Assembly: GCF_008042045.1 (NCBI RefSeq)
Contig: NZ_RDBP01000012.1
Location: forward strand, 2,263,898-2,316,358
Reading direction: 5' to 3'
Length of the DNA: 52,461 nt
Source of the DNA: Streptomyces sp. T39
GTDB lineage: Bacteria; Actinomycetota; Actinomycetes; Streptomycetales; Streptomycetaceae
Shown here in pieces: positions 18,341 to 26,866 of the stretch (position 1 is its first letter; every line of letters begins with the position of its first letter). Below the pieces are notes generated by a model. It was not told where the DNA came from. It saw only the letters and a list, made by a program, of their open reading frames with translations, and ran no database searches. The translations under genes and the position numbers were made by a program.

Positions 18341-19639
18341 GTGACCCGCATGACCGATCTCGACCCGGCCGTACCGGCGCTGGTGCTCCGGCTCGACCGG
18401 AACCCCTTTCACCACGGCACCCTCGGAGCGGTCCGCTCACTGGGACGCGCGGGTGTGGAGGTGCACGCCGTCGTCGAGTCCGCGCGCAGCCCCGTCGCCC
18501 GCTCCCGCCATCTCCACCGGGCCCATCCGCGTCCGCCGGGCGCACCGGAGCCGGACGCACTCGTCCGCACCCTGCTCGCCGTGGCCGACCGCATCGGCCG
18601 GCCCGCCGTCCTCGTCCCCATGGACGACCTCGGCGCGATCCGCGTCGCCGAGCACGCGGACGCGCTCGCCGGCCGCTACCTGCTGCCCGCCCAGCCCCCC
18701 GGGCTGCCGGGCAGGCTGGCGGACAAGGCGGAGCTGGCGAAGGTGTGCGCCGAGGCGGGGATCCCCCATCCCGACACCTTCGTCCCCGCCAGCGCGGCGG
18801 AGGCCGCCGACACCGTCCGGCGGATCGGGGTCCCGCTGGTCGCCAAATGGAGCAGGCCCTGGCTGCTGGACCCCGCGACCGGGCTGCGCAGCACCTCGCT
18901 CGTCGCCTCACCGGCCGCCGCCGCGCGGCTGTACGAGCGGCGCACGGCGGCGGGCAGCACCCTGCTGCTCCAGCGCTACCTCCCCGAGCGGCCGCACTCC
19001 GACTGGTTCTTCCACGGCTGCTTCGGCGCCGGGGCCGTCTGCCTGCACGGCGGCACCGGCCGCAAGGAGCTCTCCTGGCCGCCGCGCACGGGACTGACCG
19101 CGCTGGGGCGGTGGAAGGCCGAGGAGACGGTGACCACGGCCGCGCTGCGGCTCGCCCGGCACACCGGCTACCAGGGCATCCTCGATCTGGACTTCCGGCG
19201 CGACACCGGCGGCGGCTGCCTGCTCCTCGACGCCAATCCGCGCCCCGGCGCCCAGTTCCGGCTGTTCACCGGCGAGGACGGCCTGGACGTCGTCCGGGCG
19301 CTGCACCTCGACCTCACCGGGCGGCCGGTGCCGCCGTCCGCCGGGCGCCCGGGCCGGGTCTTCGTCGCCGAGAACTACGCCCTGCTCTCCGCGTTCGCCT
19401 CCGCCCGCCCCGGCCGCGGTGTGCGGCTGCGGGCCCGCCGGGGCGTCGAGACCGCCTGGTTCGCCCGCGACGACCCGGCGCCGTTCGCCGCGATGGCCGG
19501 CGCCTGGCTCGGCCGCGGACTCGCCAAAGGGGCGCGGCGGCTGCGCCCGCGCGCGGCACCCCCACCCGTCCACGGCACCCGGCCCACCCCCGACCCCGAC
19601 ACGAGGAACGAGAGCGCACCATGCACGACCTGGCAGTGA
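18341..19639 (+). CDS. ATP-grasp family ligase (carboxylate-amine ligase-like)
   Basis: A 432-aa cytosolic protein. The N-terminal part resembles a pre-ATP-grasp fold (ALVLRLDRNPFHHGTLGAVRSLG). ATP-grasp features follow: DKAELAKVCAEAGIPHP, VPLVAKWSRPWLL for the ATP-binding lysine, TLLLQRYLPE, then GYQGILDLDFRRD and LLLDANPRPGAQFRLF with the metal-binding acidic residues. ATP-grasp enzymes join a carboxylate to an amine or thiol via an acyl-phosphate. In this cluster it may attach an amino acid to a sugar, but the substrate is unknown. GTG 18341 (AGGTGA 5 bases upstream) is preferred over ATG 18350. The 3' end overlaps the next gene by 19 bp. Confidence 0.85.
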   Translation: MTRMTDLDPAVPALVLRLDRNPFHHGTLGAVRSLGRAGVEVHAVVESARSPVARSRHLHRAHPRPPGAPEPDALVRTLLAVADRIGRPAVLVPMDDLGAIRVAEHADALAGRYLLPAQPPGLPGRLADKAELAKVCAEAGIPHPDTFVPASAAEAADTVRRIGVPLVAKWSRPWLLDPATGLRSTSLVASPAAAARLYERRTAAGSTLLLQRYLPERPHSDWFFHGCFGAGAVCLHGGTGRKELSWPPRTGLTALGRWKAEETVTTAALRLARHTGYQGILDLDFRRDTGGGCLLLDANPRPGAQFRLFTGEDGLDVVRALHLDLTGRPVPPSAGRPGRVFVAENYALLSAFASARPGRGVRLRARRGVETAWFARDDPAPFAAMAGAWLGRGLAKGARRLRPRAAPPPVHGTRPTPDPDTRNESAPCTTWQ

Positions 19640-20898
19640 TCGGCGCAGGCCCCTACGGGCTGTCCGTCGCGGCACACGCGGCCGCGGCCGGAATCGACGT
19701 ACGGGTGTTCGGCCGCGTCATGGACTCGTGGCGGCACCACATGCCCGAGGGGATGTACCTCAAGTCCGAGCCCTGGTCGTCGAACCTGTCGCATCCGGGC
19801 GGCGAGCACACCCTCGGCGAGTACGCGGTCGCGCACGGCGGCTTCGAGGCGTCCCACGGCCGGCCCGTCCCCGTCGGCACGTTCGCCGACTACGGCGGCT
19901 GGTTCGCCGGGCGTGCCGTGCCCGCCGTCGACGAACGGACCGTCACCCGGCTCGTCCCGGAAGCCGGCGGCTTTGTGCTGCGCACCGGCGACGGTGAGGA
20001 GATCCGCGCCCGGACCGTCGCGCTCGCCGTCGGTGTCCTGCCCTTCCGGGAGATGCCCGACGTCCTCGCCCCCCTGCCGGCCGAGCTGTGCAGCCACAGC
20101 ACGGGGCACGGGGACCTCGGCCGGTTCGCCGGCACCGACGTGACCGTCGTGGGCGCCGGGCAGGCCGCACTGGAGACCGCCGCGCTCCTCGCCGAGGCGG
20201 GGGCCCGGCCCCAGCTCGTCGCCCGCGCACGCCGGATCAGGTGGAACACCCTGCCCGCCCCGCTGGAGCGGCCGCTGCTGACCTCGCTGCGCACCCCCCA
20301 CAGCGGACTCGGCACCGGCTGGAGCACCTGGGTGTGGGCCGAACTGCCGTGGGCCGTCCGCAGGCTGCCCGCCGCCACCCGCCGCCGCCGGGCCGACACC
20401 GCCCTCGGCCCGGCCGGCGCCTGGTGGCTGCGCGAGCGCTACGAGGGCCGGGTGCCCGAACTCCTCGGGCACGTCCTGCGGGGCGCCCGGGTCCGCTCCG
20501 ACGGCCGGGTACGTCTCGAACTCCGCGGCCCCGACGGCACGGCGCGGGCCCTCGACACCGGGCACGTCGTCGCCGCCACCGGCTTCACCCCCGACCTGAC
20601 GCGGCTGGAGCTGCTGGACGATTCCCTCGGCCACACGCTCCGGCTCTCACCGGGCACCAGCGCACCCGAACTGAGCGGGGCCTTCGAGACCTCGCACCCG
20701 GGTCTGTTCGTCGCCGGACTGCTCTCCGCCCCCACGTTCGGGCCGGCGATGCGCTTCGTCCACGGGGCGTCCTGGGCCGCCCCGCGGCTCGTCGCCGGGG
20801 TGCGCAGGCGGCTGCGCGGGCGCACCGGGGCGATCCGCGTACCGCGCCCGGCGACGGCGCCCGGCACGGGAGCGGTGAGCCGGACCGGGGGGCGCTGA
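19621..20898 (+). CDS. FAD/NAD(P)-binding oxidoreductase
   Basis: A 425-aa two-dinucleotide-fold flavoprotein. AVIGAGPYGLSVAAHA is the FAD-binding GxGxxG, VTVVGAGQAALETAALL the second GxGxxA fold for NAD(P)H, and HVVAATGFTPDL the ATG segment common in flavin monooxygenase-type enzymes. The region MYLKSEPWSSNLSHPGG is typical of this actinobacterial subgroup. The reaction is unknown; hydroxylation or oxidation of an EPS precursor or amino acid is possible. ATG 19621 follows GAGGAACGAGAG. The 19-bp overlap with the ATP-grasp gene shows that the two are translationally linked and probably work together. Confidence 0.85.
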   Translation: MHDLAVIGAGPYGLSVAAHAAAAGIDVRVFGRVMDSWRHHMPEGMYLKSEPWSSNLSHPGGEHTLGEYAVAHGGFEASHGRPVPVGTFADYGGWFAGRAVPAVDERTVTRLVPEAGGFVLRTGDGEEIRARTVALAVGVLPFREMPDVLAPLPAELCSHSTGHGDLGRFAGTDVTVVGAGQAALETAALLAEAGARPQLVARARRIRWNTLPAPLERPLLTSLRTPHSGLGTGWSTWVWAELPWAVRRLPAATRRRRADTALGPAGAWWLRERYEGRVPELLGHVLRGARVRSDGRVRLELRGPDGTARALDTGHVVAATGFTPDLTRLELLDDSLGHTLRLSPGTSAPELSGAFETSHPGLFVAGLLSAPTFGPAMRFVHGASWAAPRLVAGVRRRLRGRTGAIRVPRPATAPGTGAVSRTGGR

Positions 20899-20909
20899 GC
20901 GGGGACCGC

Positions 20910-21194
20910 TCAGGCCGTGTGGCGGTCGTGGAGCCAGCCGCGCCGGGGCGGCGCGGCCACGGCCACGGACACGCCGAGCGGGTCCTCCGCCGGGGCCGGG
21001 TAGAGCGTCAGCCGCCGCCACTCGCTGTCCGGGCGGCCCGGCAGGGTGCGCCCGGCCGCAGCCCACTCGCGCACCAGCTGGTCGTAGATCGGACTGGCGC
21101 CGGGCTGCCGCGCCGGTGCCGGTGCCGGGGAAGGTGCCGGGTCCGGGCTCGTCTGTACGCGCTGCCAGCGAGCCGGCGCGGTGGTCGTTGCCAT
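20910..21194 (-). CDS. Hypothetical protein, 94 aa
   Basis: I do not recognise it. A Pro/Ala-rich N-terminus (PDPAPSPAPAPARQP) precedes a short conserved-looking core (SPIYDQLVREWAAAGRTLPG, then EWRRLTLYP) and a basic tail. There is no signal peptide or membrane segment. The core has the look of small actinobacterial proteins of unknown function. The start is ATG 21194. It converges on the flavoprotein gene with only 11 bp between stops. Confidence 0.6.
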   Translation of the reverse strand: MATTTAPARWQRVQTSPDPAPSPAPAPARQPGASPIYDQLVREWAAAGRTLPGRPDSEWRRLTLYPAPAEDPLGVSVAVAAPPRRGWLHDRHTA

Positions 21195-21394
21195 ACCGCG
21201 GCCAACGCCGCGGCGGGGCCCGAGGTCACTGCCGTGCCGGGACGCCGGGGGTACGGGGGAACGGCCTTTCGAGGCCGCGCCGCCCCCGCGGACGCCGTTC
21301 ACCCGCATGCGCCGGCGTGACCCGCAGCGCGCCGTCGGCGTTCCAGGTGACGTGGACCCGAAGATACGGTCAACCGACAGCGGACAGGGGACTG

Positions 21395-21979
21395 ATGAGA
21401 CATCTGGCTACAGCGCTGGTCCCGGCGCTGGTACTCGGCCTCGCCGCCTGCCAGGGCCCCGCCGGCCCGGGGCCCGGGGCATCCGGCGGGGGCGACAAGC
21501 GGGCGGCGGCCACCACACCGGGGGTCGCCCGCATCGGTGACACGGCGGACGACGGGGGCACCCGGTCCGGGGAGCATCTGCGCATCTCCCTGCGCGGATA
21601 CGTGGACCCCGCCATCGGGATCCGCACCGCCAGGGGCGCGGCGCGCGGCCTCACCGGCCCCGCGGCGGACGGCCCCGTCCGCCGCCCCGCAGCGGGCACC
21701 CGCTGGGTGGGTGTCGACCTCGCCGTGGTCAACGTCGGCGGCACGGCCCACGAGACACCGGTGACCAGGGCGTGGGTCGTCGACGACCGGGGCCGCAGCC
21801 ACCGCGCCGTCCCCGCCGGGGAGCTCACCACCGGCCCGCCGCTGCCCGCGGGGCGGCTCACGGTCGGCGAACACCGCACCGGCTGGCTGGTCTTCGAGCT
21901 CCCGCACGGCTCCCGGCCGGTCCGCCTGCACTGCGAGACCGCCTCGGCCGAGCACCGCTGGACGCTCCAGTCGCCCTGA
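21395..21979 (+). CDS. Lipoprotein, possibly DUF4352-like
   Basis: A 194-aa protein with a lipobox (LVLGLAAC, lipidation at Cys19) and a Gly/Pro-rich linker. The body has the beta-sandwich pattern of DUF4352-like domains: RWVGVDLAVVNVGGTAHETP, then AWVVDDRGR and GWLVFELPHGSRPVRLHCE. It should sit on the outer face of the membrane; its function is unknown. The start is ATG 21395 with AGGGGAC just upstream. A terminator follows directly. Confidence 0.8.
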   Translation: MRHLATALVPALVLGLAACQGPAGPGPGASGGGDKRAAATTPGVARIGDTADDGGTRSGEHLRISLRGYVDPAIGIRTARGAARGLTGPAADGPVRRPAAGTRWVGVDLAVVNVGGTAHETPVTRAWVVDDRGRSHRAVPAGELTTGPPLPAGRLTVGEHRTGWLVFELPHGSRPVRLHCETASAEHRWTLQSP

Positions 21980-21996
21980 CGCGGACGGCGCCGCCT

Positions 21997-22024
21997 CCCC
22001 GTTCACCTGCGCGGGTGAACGGGG
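21997..22024 (+). terminator. Hairpin after lipoprotein gene
   Basis: CCCCGTTCACC pairs with GGTGAACGGGG across a 6-base loop, 17 bp after the stop codon. Confidence 0.7.
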
Positions 22025-22062
22025 ACGGGGAAGCGCCGCGGCGGGCACTAGGGTGCCGAGCC

Positions 22063-22563
22063 ATGACCACAGCGAACTCCCTCAAGACGGCCGTCGACCG
22101 CGCGCGGCTGGGCACGCTCGTCCTGCTCGCCTGGACCGGCGACCCGGCCCAGGGACACGACACGCCGTACCTGATCGCGTACTCGCTCGGCGACGGCACC
22201 GACGGGCCCGAGGGCGCGGCGCAGGCCGCCGCCGCGATGATCGCGGAGCTCGGGCTGACCACCGGGGACGTGCTCCACGACCGTACCCGTGCGGGCGCGT
22301 TCGCCGTCCAGCTGCTGGTCCAGGGCGGCCAGGCCGTGCTCACCATGCCGTACATGAACGCCCAGTGCCCCGCCCCCGCCGAGTGGCTCGCCGCGGTCGA
22401 GGAGCGCGGCAGCGTGCACTTCATGCTCCCCACCCGTGCGTGGCCCGAGGCGACGCCCGGCGAGCCGCTGAGCGAGGAGGTCCTCCAGGCGTTCCTCGGC
22501 GACGAGGACGTCCTGAAGGAGACCGCCCACGTCCTCCTCCCGGTCTCCCGACTCCGCTCCTGA
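22063..22563 (+). CDS. Conserved hypothetical protein (DUF5949-like), 166 aa
   Basis: A soluble protein with alternating hydrophobic strands (GTLVLLAWTGDP, TPYLIAYSLGDG, VQLLVQGGQAVLTMPYMNAQ) and a helical C-terminus (LSEEVLQAFLGDEDVLKETAHVLL). The pattern fits a small Streptomyces family I recall as DUF5949, function unknown. There is no signal peptide. The start is ATG 22063, followed by good codon usage. It is a stand-alone gene. Confidence 0.7.
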   Translation: MTTANSLKTAVDRARLGTLVLLAWTGDPAQGHDTPYLIAYSLGDGTDGPEGAAQAAAAMIAELGLTTGDVLHDRTRAGAFAVQLLVQGGQAVLTMPYMNAQCPAPAEWLAAVEERGSVHFMLPTRAWPEATPGEPLSEEVLQAFLGDEDVLKETAHVLLPVSRLRS

Positions 22564-22815
22564 CACGCCCCCGCGGGGGCGGCCGTGCGTCTCCCGCCTC
22601 TCCGGCGGGCGGTGCGTACGACAGGGTTGCCGGTCCGTGTCGCTCCCGGCCCGCCTCCCACGCGAGGATGCCCCGGGGAGTGCGTCCGACAGGGCCGCCG
22701 CCTCGGTGGCGCTGCGGCCCGTCCGGCGCCTGAGGACACCGCGTGCAGCGCGGTGCCGCGACCGCCCGGCCGGCGGGCGGCGAACGTCCTCACGCGGCCC
22801 GCCCGCCGCGCCCCC
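22564..22815. other. Gap between convergent genes
   Basis: A self-complementary CGCCCCCGCGGGGGCG at 22566-22581 may act as a terminator for the 166-aa gene. Nothing else is recognised in the remaining roughly 230 bp. Confidence 0.4.
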
Positions 22816-24069
22816 TCAGCGCGCGTCGCGCGCGAGCCGCAACGCGCGCACCCGGTTGTCGAAGCTGGAGTCCACCAGCTCCGGCGGCCCTGCCGCCCGC
22901 AGGCCGCCGGGCCGGGAGAGCAGTTCCCGGAAGAGGGCCTTCATCTCCTGGCGGGCCAGATGCGCGCCGAGGCAGTGGTGCGGGCCGCCGCCTCCGTAGC
23001 CGAGGTGCGGGTTCGGGCTGCGGGTGATGTCGAAGGCGTCCGGGTCGTCGAAGACCCGCTCGTCCCGGTTGGCGGACGCGTAGAACAGGACCGTCTTCTC
23101 GCCCGGCCGGAAGATGTGCCCGCCCAGGTCGCACTCCGTCGCCACCGTCCTGCGGAACTGGATGATCGGCGTGGAGTGCCGCACGATCTCCTCCATCGCG
23201 CCGTCGGCGTACCGGTCGAAGTCCTCCTCCAGCAGCGCCCGCTGGTCCGGGTGCTCGGTGAGCAGGGCCAGCCCGTGGGCCATCGCGTTGCGGGTGGTCT
23301 CCACCCCCGCCACCAGCAGCAGCGAGAAGAACGCGCCCAGTTCGCGGGAGGTCAGGCCCCGGCCCTCGACGTCCGCGGCGACGAGTGCGGAGACCAGGTC
23401 GTCCGCCGGACGCCGGCGGCGCTCGCGCGCCAGGCGGGCCGTCGCCAGCCGCAGGTGCGCCAGCGCCCGCAGCCCGCGGCCCGGGATCCGCAGCCCGCGC
23501 CGGACGCCGACGCTCTCCGACGCCTGGTCGACCCTGGCCGCCACCGAGGCCCGCATTCCCGCGGGGATGCCCATCAGGTCGCAGATCACCTCGAACGGCA
23601 CCCGGGAGGCGACCGCGCGGACGAAGTCCGTGCCGTCCGGCAGCCGTCCGGCCGTCAGGTCGTCCACGGCGCGGCGGGCGACCTCGCGGACGTTGTCCTC
23701 GGCGGCCGCGAGCAGCCGGGGGGTGAAGGAGCGTGCCACGATCCGCCGCAGGGCGGCGTGTTCGGCGCCGTCGAGGTTCACCATCGAGTTGCCGAACAGC
23801 GCCTTGGCCCAGGCGGCCGGCTCCGGTGTGGTGACACCGGGCGCGCTGCGGAAGTCGCCGGCCCGCCGGCTCGCCCCGGCCACGTCCGCGTGCCGCACCA
23901 GCGCCCAGAACTCCCGGCCCGTGCCCCGGCCGCAGAGCACGGGGGCGTCCAGGGCGCGCAACTGTGCGAAGGCGGCCAGCCGTCGGCCGCGCGGCAGCGT
24001 CCAGAACGCCGGATCGCCGGGGTCGGGCAGATCCGCCCCGTCCTGCTGCGCCGGGATGCTCCGTGTCAC
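22816..24069 (-). CDS. Cytochrome P450
   Basis: A 417-aa class I bacterial P450. The I-helix reads LLLVAGVETTRNAMAHG (conserved acid and Thr for O2 activation), the K-helix ExxR is EEIVRHSTP, and the haem loop is YGGGGPHHCLGAHLAR with the thiolate cysteine. No ferredoxin gene is adjacent. The substrate is unknown; the nearby tyrosinase and EPS genes make a pigment or surface-related oxidation possible, but this is speculative. The start is GTG 24069, preceded by AGGAGG about 5 bases upstream. It is divergent from a small secreted-protein gene. Confidence 0.93.
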   Translation of the reverse strand: MTRSIPAQQDGADLPDPGDPAFWTLPRGRRLAAFAQLRALDAPVLCGRGTGREFWALVRHADVAGASRRAGDFRSAPGVTTPEPAAWAKALFGNSMVNLDGAEHAALRRIVARSFTPRLLAAAEDNVREVARRAVDDLTAGRLPDGTDFVRAVASRVPFEVICDLMGIPAGMRASVAARVDQASESVGVRRGLRIPGRGLRALAHLRLATARLARERRRRPADDLVSALVAADVEGRGLTSRELGAFFSLLLVAGVETTRNAMAHGLALLTEHPDQRALLEEDFDRYADGAMEEIVRHSTPIIQFRRTVATECDLGGHIFRPGEKTVLFYASANRDERVFDDPDAFDITRSPNPHLGYGGGGPHHCLGAHLARQEMKALFRELLSRPGGLRAAGPPELVDSSFDNRVRALRLARDAR

Positions 24070-24277
24070 GCCTGCCTCCTGTTCCGGGGACCGGATGCCG
24101 GCCCGCCCGTCCGCTCCGCGGGCCGGCGCCGCCGCGGCGCCGGCCCGGCGGCGCGTCAGCTTCCGTCCCCGGAGTTGCTGCGGACGGGGGAAGTCTGCAC
24201 GGGTCCCGTCCGTGTGCTCGTTGTGGCAGAGCAACGGACCGAAACGCGTCCGGGTCACTCCCGAGGGGACGAACACA
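24070..24277. promoter_or_regulatory. Divergent promoter region P450 / secreted protein
   Basis: There are 208 bp shared by two divergent starts. The segment TGTGCTCGTTGTGGCAGAG (24212-24230) is locally AT-richer, with CGTTGT resembling a BldN-type -10 for the plus gene. Evidence is weak. Confidence 0.25.
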
Positions 24278-24784
24278 GTGAAGAAGTGGACAAGGCGCGG
24301 ATCTCTCGCGGCGATGGTGGCGTGCGCGGCGTCGGCGATGGGAGCCGCTCCGGCCGTCGCCGGCACCTCCGTGCCGGTCACCGTGCCGCTGGAGAGCGTG
24401 GAGGCCGCGCTGCCCGTGGACGCTCCGGTGCTGAGCACCGGCGTGCCCGTGCCGGTGCCGGGTGCTCCCGACGGCCCGCGGCACGTCACCGGCAACCTGC
24501 TGCCGCAGGGCACCCTGCCGGCCGTCCCGTTCACCGCCGAGGCGCCCGAGACCCTGCTGGAGCTCCCGGTGGAGAACCCGCTCGGCGAGGGCCGTCCGGG
24601 GGTCGCCCAGGTCGCCTCCGAGGCGTCCGACCTCACACTGGCGAGCCCCGGAGCCTCCCTCGGCGCGCCCCTCACCCAGCCGCGCGCGGAGCTGTTCGGC
24701 CAGCCGGAGGCCACCCTGCCGCAGGCCGCCCTCGTCGCCCCCGTGCTCCAGGGCTCCCCGGCCGCCGGCCTGTTGCTGAACTGA
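24278..24784 (+). CDS. Secreted protein of unknown function, 168 aa
   Basis: It has a signal peptide (MKKWTRRGSL then an Ala-rich core ending near APAVAG). The mature part is rich in Pro, Val, Leu and Ala, with no cysteine, and repeats of hydrophobic-Pro type such as TGVPVPVPGAPDGP and ELPVENPLGEGRPG. This composition suggests an extended or beta-rich wall or surface protein rather than an enzyme; no family was recognised. The start is GTG 24278, with GAGGGGAC about 7 bases upstream. It lies between the P450 and the tyrosinase genes and resembles the 98-aa protein at 9638 only in style. Confidence 0.75.
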   Translation: MKKWTRRGSLAAMVACAASAMGAAPAVAGTSVPVTVPLESVEAALPVDAPVLSTGVPVPVPGAPDGPRHVTGNLLPQGTLPAVPFTAEAPETLLELPVENPLGEGRPGVAQVASEASDLTLASPGASLGAPLTQPRAELFGQPEATLPQAALVAPVLQGSPAAGLLLN

Positions 24785-25247
24785 CACCCGGGCGGGGGCG
24801 GGCCCGCCCCGGCGGTGCGGCCCGGCCACCGGGCCGGGGTGTGTGTCCCCGGGCCGGGGGTGCACGGGGCCGCCCCGGCGGAGCGGAGGCCGTTTCCCAG
24901 GGCCGGGGTGCGCCGGGGCCCGAGACGCATCCGGGCCGGGACAGGGCCGTGCCCCGCCCCGGGCGGCACGGGACGGACCGGGGCCCGGCCCGGGGGTGCA
25001 CCGGGCGGACGGGGCCGCCCCGGCGGTGCGGAGGCCGCACCCGCGCCGAAGGCACGGGCCCGTGCCCCGCGCCGGGAGCGCCGGGGTCACCGGACCGTCC
25101 CGCACCTGCGATCCCGGCGGGGCGGTGCGCGGGGGCGCGCGCCGCGGAGCGCCCGTCCGGCCGAGCAACCCTTTCGGCGCCCCCTCGTTGTCACCAGCGA
25201 GACGGCCGTACGGCACGGCTGCGGGACCCATGGGGAGGGGCGACGAG
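24785..25247. repeat. GC-rich gap with two imperfect direct repeats upstream of melC1
   Basis: In this 463-bp gap, 24855-24892 and 24991-25037 are near-copies (shared parts CGGGGGTGCA and CGGGGCCGCCCCGGCGG, then GCGGAGGCCG), the second carrying a 9-base insertion. Other fragments of the same GC-rich theme occur around 24800-24840 and 24900-24960. The part close to melC1 (25165-25200) is less GC-rich and may hold the promoter. No gene is credible here. Confidence 0.55.
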
Positions 25248-25715
25248 ATGACCGGGACCAGCGTGACGGCACCTGCCGGAGGCGGGCGCGCCGCCGGGGG
25301 CCTCGCCCGCCGGCTGCTGCTGCGCGCCCTGTTCACGGCCGGGGTGATCGGCGGGACCGCCGGCGCCCTCGCCCCGATCCTCGTCCGGCGGCGCGAGAGC
25401 ACCCGGCGCGGGCAGGCACCCGGCGGACAGCGCTCCCTGGAGCGGTTCGCCGAGACCTACCGCGGCCGGCACATCCAGGGCAGCGCGACGGTGATGGTCC
25501 CGCTCGGCGCGGGAGCCGGCGCGCCGTCGGCCGTGCCGAGCGTCGAGGTGCGCGTCGACGGCCGCCCCCTGCACGTGATGCGCCGCGCCGACGGCAGCTA
25601 TCTGAGCCTGGTCAACCACTACGAGTCGTTCCCGACGCTGCGCGAGGTGGCCCGGGCCGCCGTCGACGAACTGGGCGACTCGCAGCTGTCGATGACCCCC
25701 CTGCACCACATCTGA
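25248..25715 (+). CDS. melC1: Tyrosinase copper-chaperone/cofactor MelC1
   Basis: A 155-aa protein. The N-terminus has a twin-arginine region (LARRLLLRALF) and hydrophobic core, a Tat signal that in Streptomyces also carries the partner tyrosinase out of the cell (known). The mature domain has the MelC1 features RFAETYRGRHIQGSA, VEVRVDGRPLHVMRRADGSY and the ending LVNHYESFPTLREVARAAVDELG. It loads copper into MelC2 through a binary complex. The start is ATG 25248 after GGGAGGGG. The tyrosinase gene begins 17 bases after this stop, so they form an operon. Confidence 0.95.
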   Translation: MTGTSVTAPAGGGRAAGGLARRLLLRALFTAGVIGGTAGALAPILVRRRESTRRGQAPGGQRSLERFAETYRGRHIQGSATVMVPLGAGAGAPSAVPSVEVRVDGRPLHVMRRADGSYLSLVNHYESFPTLREVARAAVDELGDSQLSMTPLHHI

Positions 25716-25732
25716 CGGAAGGGACCGCACCC

Positions 25733-26593
25733 GTGTACACCCGCATCAACCAGCGGAACCTCACCCGGGCGCAGAAGCGGCGCTTCGTCGACGCGCTGCT
25801 GGCGCTGAAGCGGTCGGGTCGGTACGACGAGTTCGTCAGGATGCACGGCCGGTACTACGTGTCCGACGCCGAGGACGGCGCCCGTGCCGCGCACATGGCC
25901 CCGTCGTTCTTCCCCTGGCACCGCCGCTACCTGCTGGAGTTCGAACAGGCCCTCCAGAAGGTCGATCCGGGGGTGTCCGTGCCCTACTGGGACTGGACGG
26001 TGGACAACAGCCCCTCGTCGTCCCTGTGGGCGGACGACTTCATGGGGGGCACCGGCCGCGCGCTCGACCGCCAGGTGATGACCGGGCCGTTCGCCCGCCG
26101 GAACGGCAACTGGCGCATCACCACCCGGATCACCGACGGCACGTTCCTCACCCGCGACCTGGGCCGGCCGCGCAACCCCGTGTCGCTGCCCACCAGGGCC
26201 GACGTCGCCGCGGCCCTCGCCGACCCCGTGTACGACGCGGCCCCGTGGGACTCGACGTCGTCCACCGGATTCCGCAACCGGATCGAGGGCTGGAACGCGG
26301 GCGGCGAGGGGCGGTGGCGCAACCACAACCGCGTCCACCGGTGGGTGGGCGGTCTGATGATGGGCGCCACCTCGCCCAACGACCCGGTCTTCTGGCTGCA
26401 CCACGCGTTCATGGACCTCCTCTGGGTCCGCTGGCAGCAGGCCCACCCCCGGTCCGGATATCTGCCGAGGACGCGGTTGCCGCGTTCCGACCCGGCCTTC
26501 GGGCAGGTCTTCGCGCTCGACGAGCCGATGCCGCCGTGGGACGTGCGTCCGTCGGCGCTCCTGGACCACACGCGCCACTACCGCTACGCGTGA
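25733..26593 (+). CDS. melC2: Tyrosinase MelC2
   Basis: A 286-aa type-3 copper enzyme that oxidises monophenols and o-diphenols to quinones on the way to melanin. CuA ligands His38, His54 (AAHMAPSF) and His63 (FFPWHRRYLLEFE) match the classical numbering. CuB ligands are His198 and His202 (HNRVHRWVGG) and His224 (PVFWLHHAFMD), shifted by 8 from the usual 190/194/216, so there is a small insertion between the sites. It has no signal peptide of its own and relies on MelC1. The start is GTG 25733 with a GGAAGGGA site. A chaplin gene next door matches the S. coelicolor arrangement at SCO2699-2701 as I recall it. Confidence 0.95.
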   Translation: MYTRINQRNLTRAQKRRFVDALLALKRSGRYDEFVRMHGRYYVSDAEDGARAAHMAPSFFPWHRRYLLEFEQALQKVDPGVSVPYWDWTVDNSPSSSLWADDFMGGTGRALDRQVMTGPFARRNGNWRITTRITDGTFLTRDLGRPRNPVSLPTRADVAAALADPVYDAAPWDSTSSTGFRNRIEGWNAGGEGRWRNHNRVHRWVGGLMMGATSPNDPVFWLHHAFMDLLWVRWQQAHPRSGYLPRTRLPRSDPAFGQVFALDEPMPPWDVRPSALLDHTRHYRYA

Positions 26594-26632
26594 GCGCCGT
26601 CCCGGGTGCCTGCCCGGGGGCGCCCCGGACCC

Positions 26633-26675
26633 TGCGGGAGGGCCGGCCGGACACCGTCCGGCCGGCCCTCCCGCA
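26633..26675 (+). terminator. Long hairpin after melC2
   Basis: A perfect 20-bp stem with a 3-base loop begins 39 bp after the tyrosinase stop (core GGCCGGCCGGAC/GTCCGGCCGGCC). Confidence 0.8.
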
Positions 26676-26793
26676 CGTGGCGGACGTGCTCCGGGGCGGT
26701 GCGCCGGTCCTCCCCGGGGCACGGGCCCGGGAGACCGGACACGGGGGCGCACGCCGGAGGCCCCGGACGCCGGTGCGGCCGGCACGCACGGAC

Positions 26794-26830
26794 GCGGCCT
26801 CCCCCGTGTGCGGAACACGGGGGAGGCCGC
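26794..26830 (-). terminator. Hairpin downstream of chaplin 2
   Basis: A 16-bp perfect stem (GCGGCCTCCCCCGTGT with its complement) and a 5-base loop, 36 bp past the chaplin stop. Confidence 0.75.
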
Positions 26831-26866
26831 GATGTGGTGCGTGGTGCCGGGTTACCGGCCGGGCGC

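Noticed and set aside
24785..25247. Repeats before melC1 as a CRISPR array
   Set aside because: Only two main imperfect copies with unequal length; no regular spacers or cas genes.
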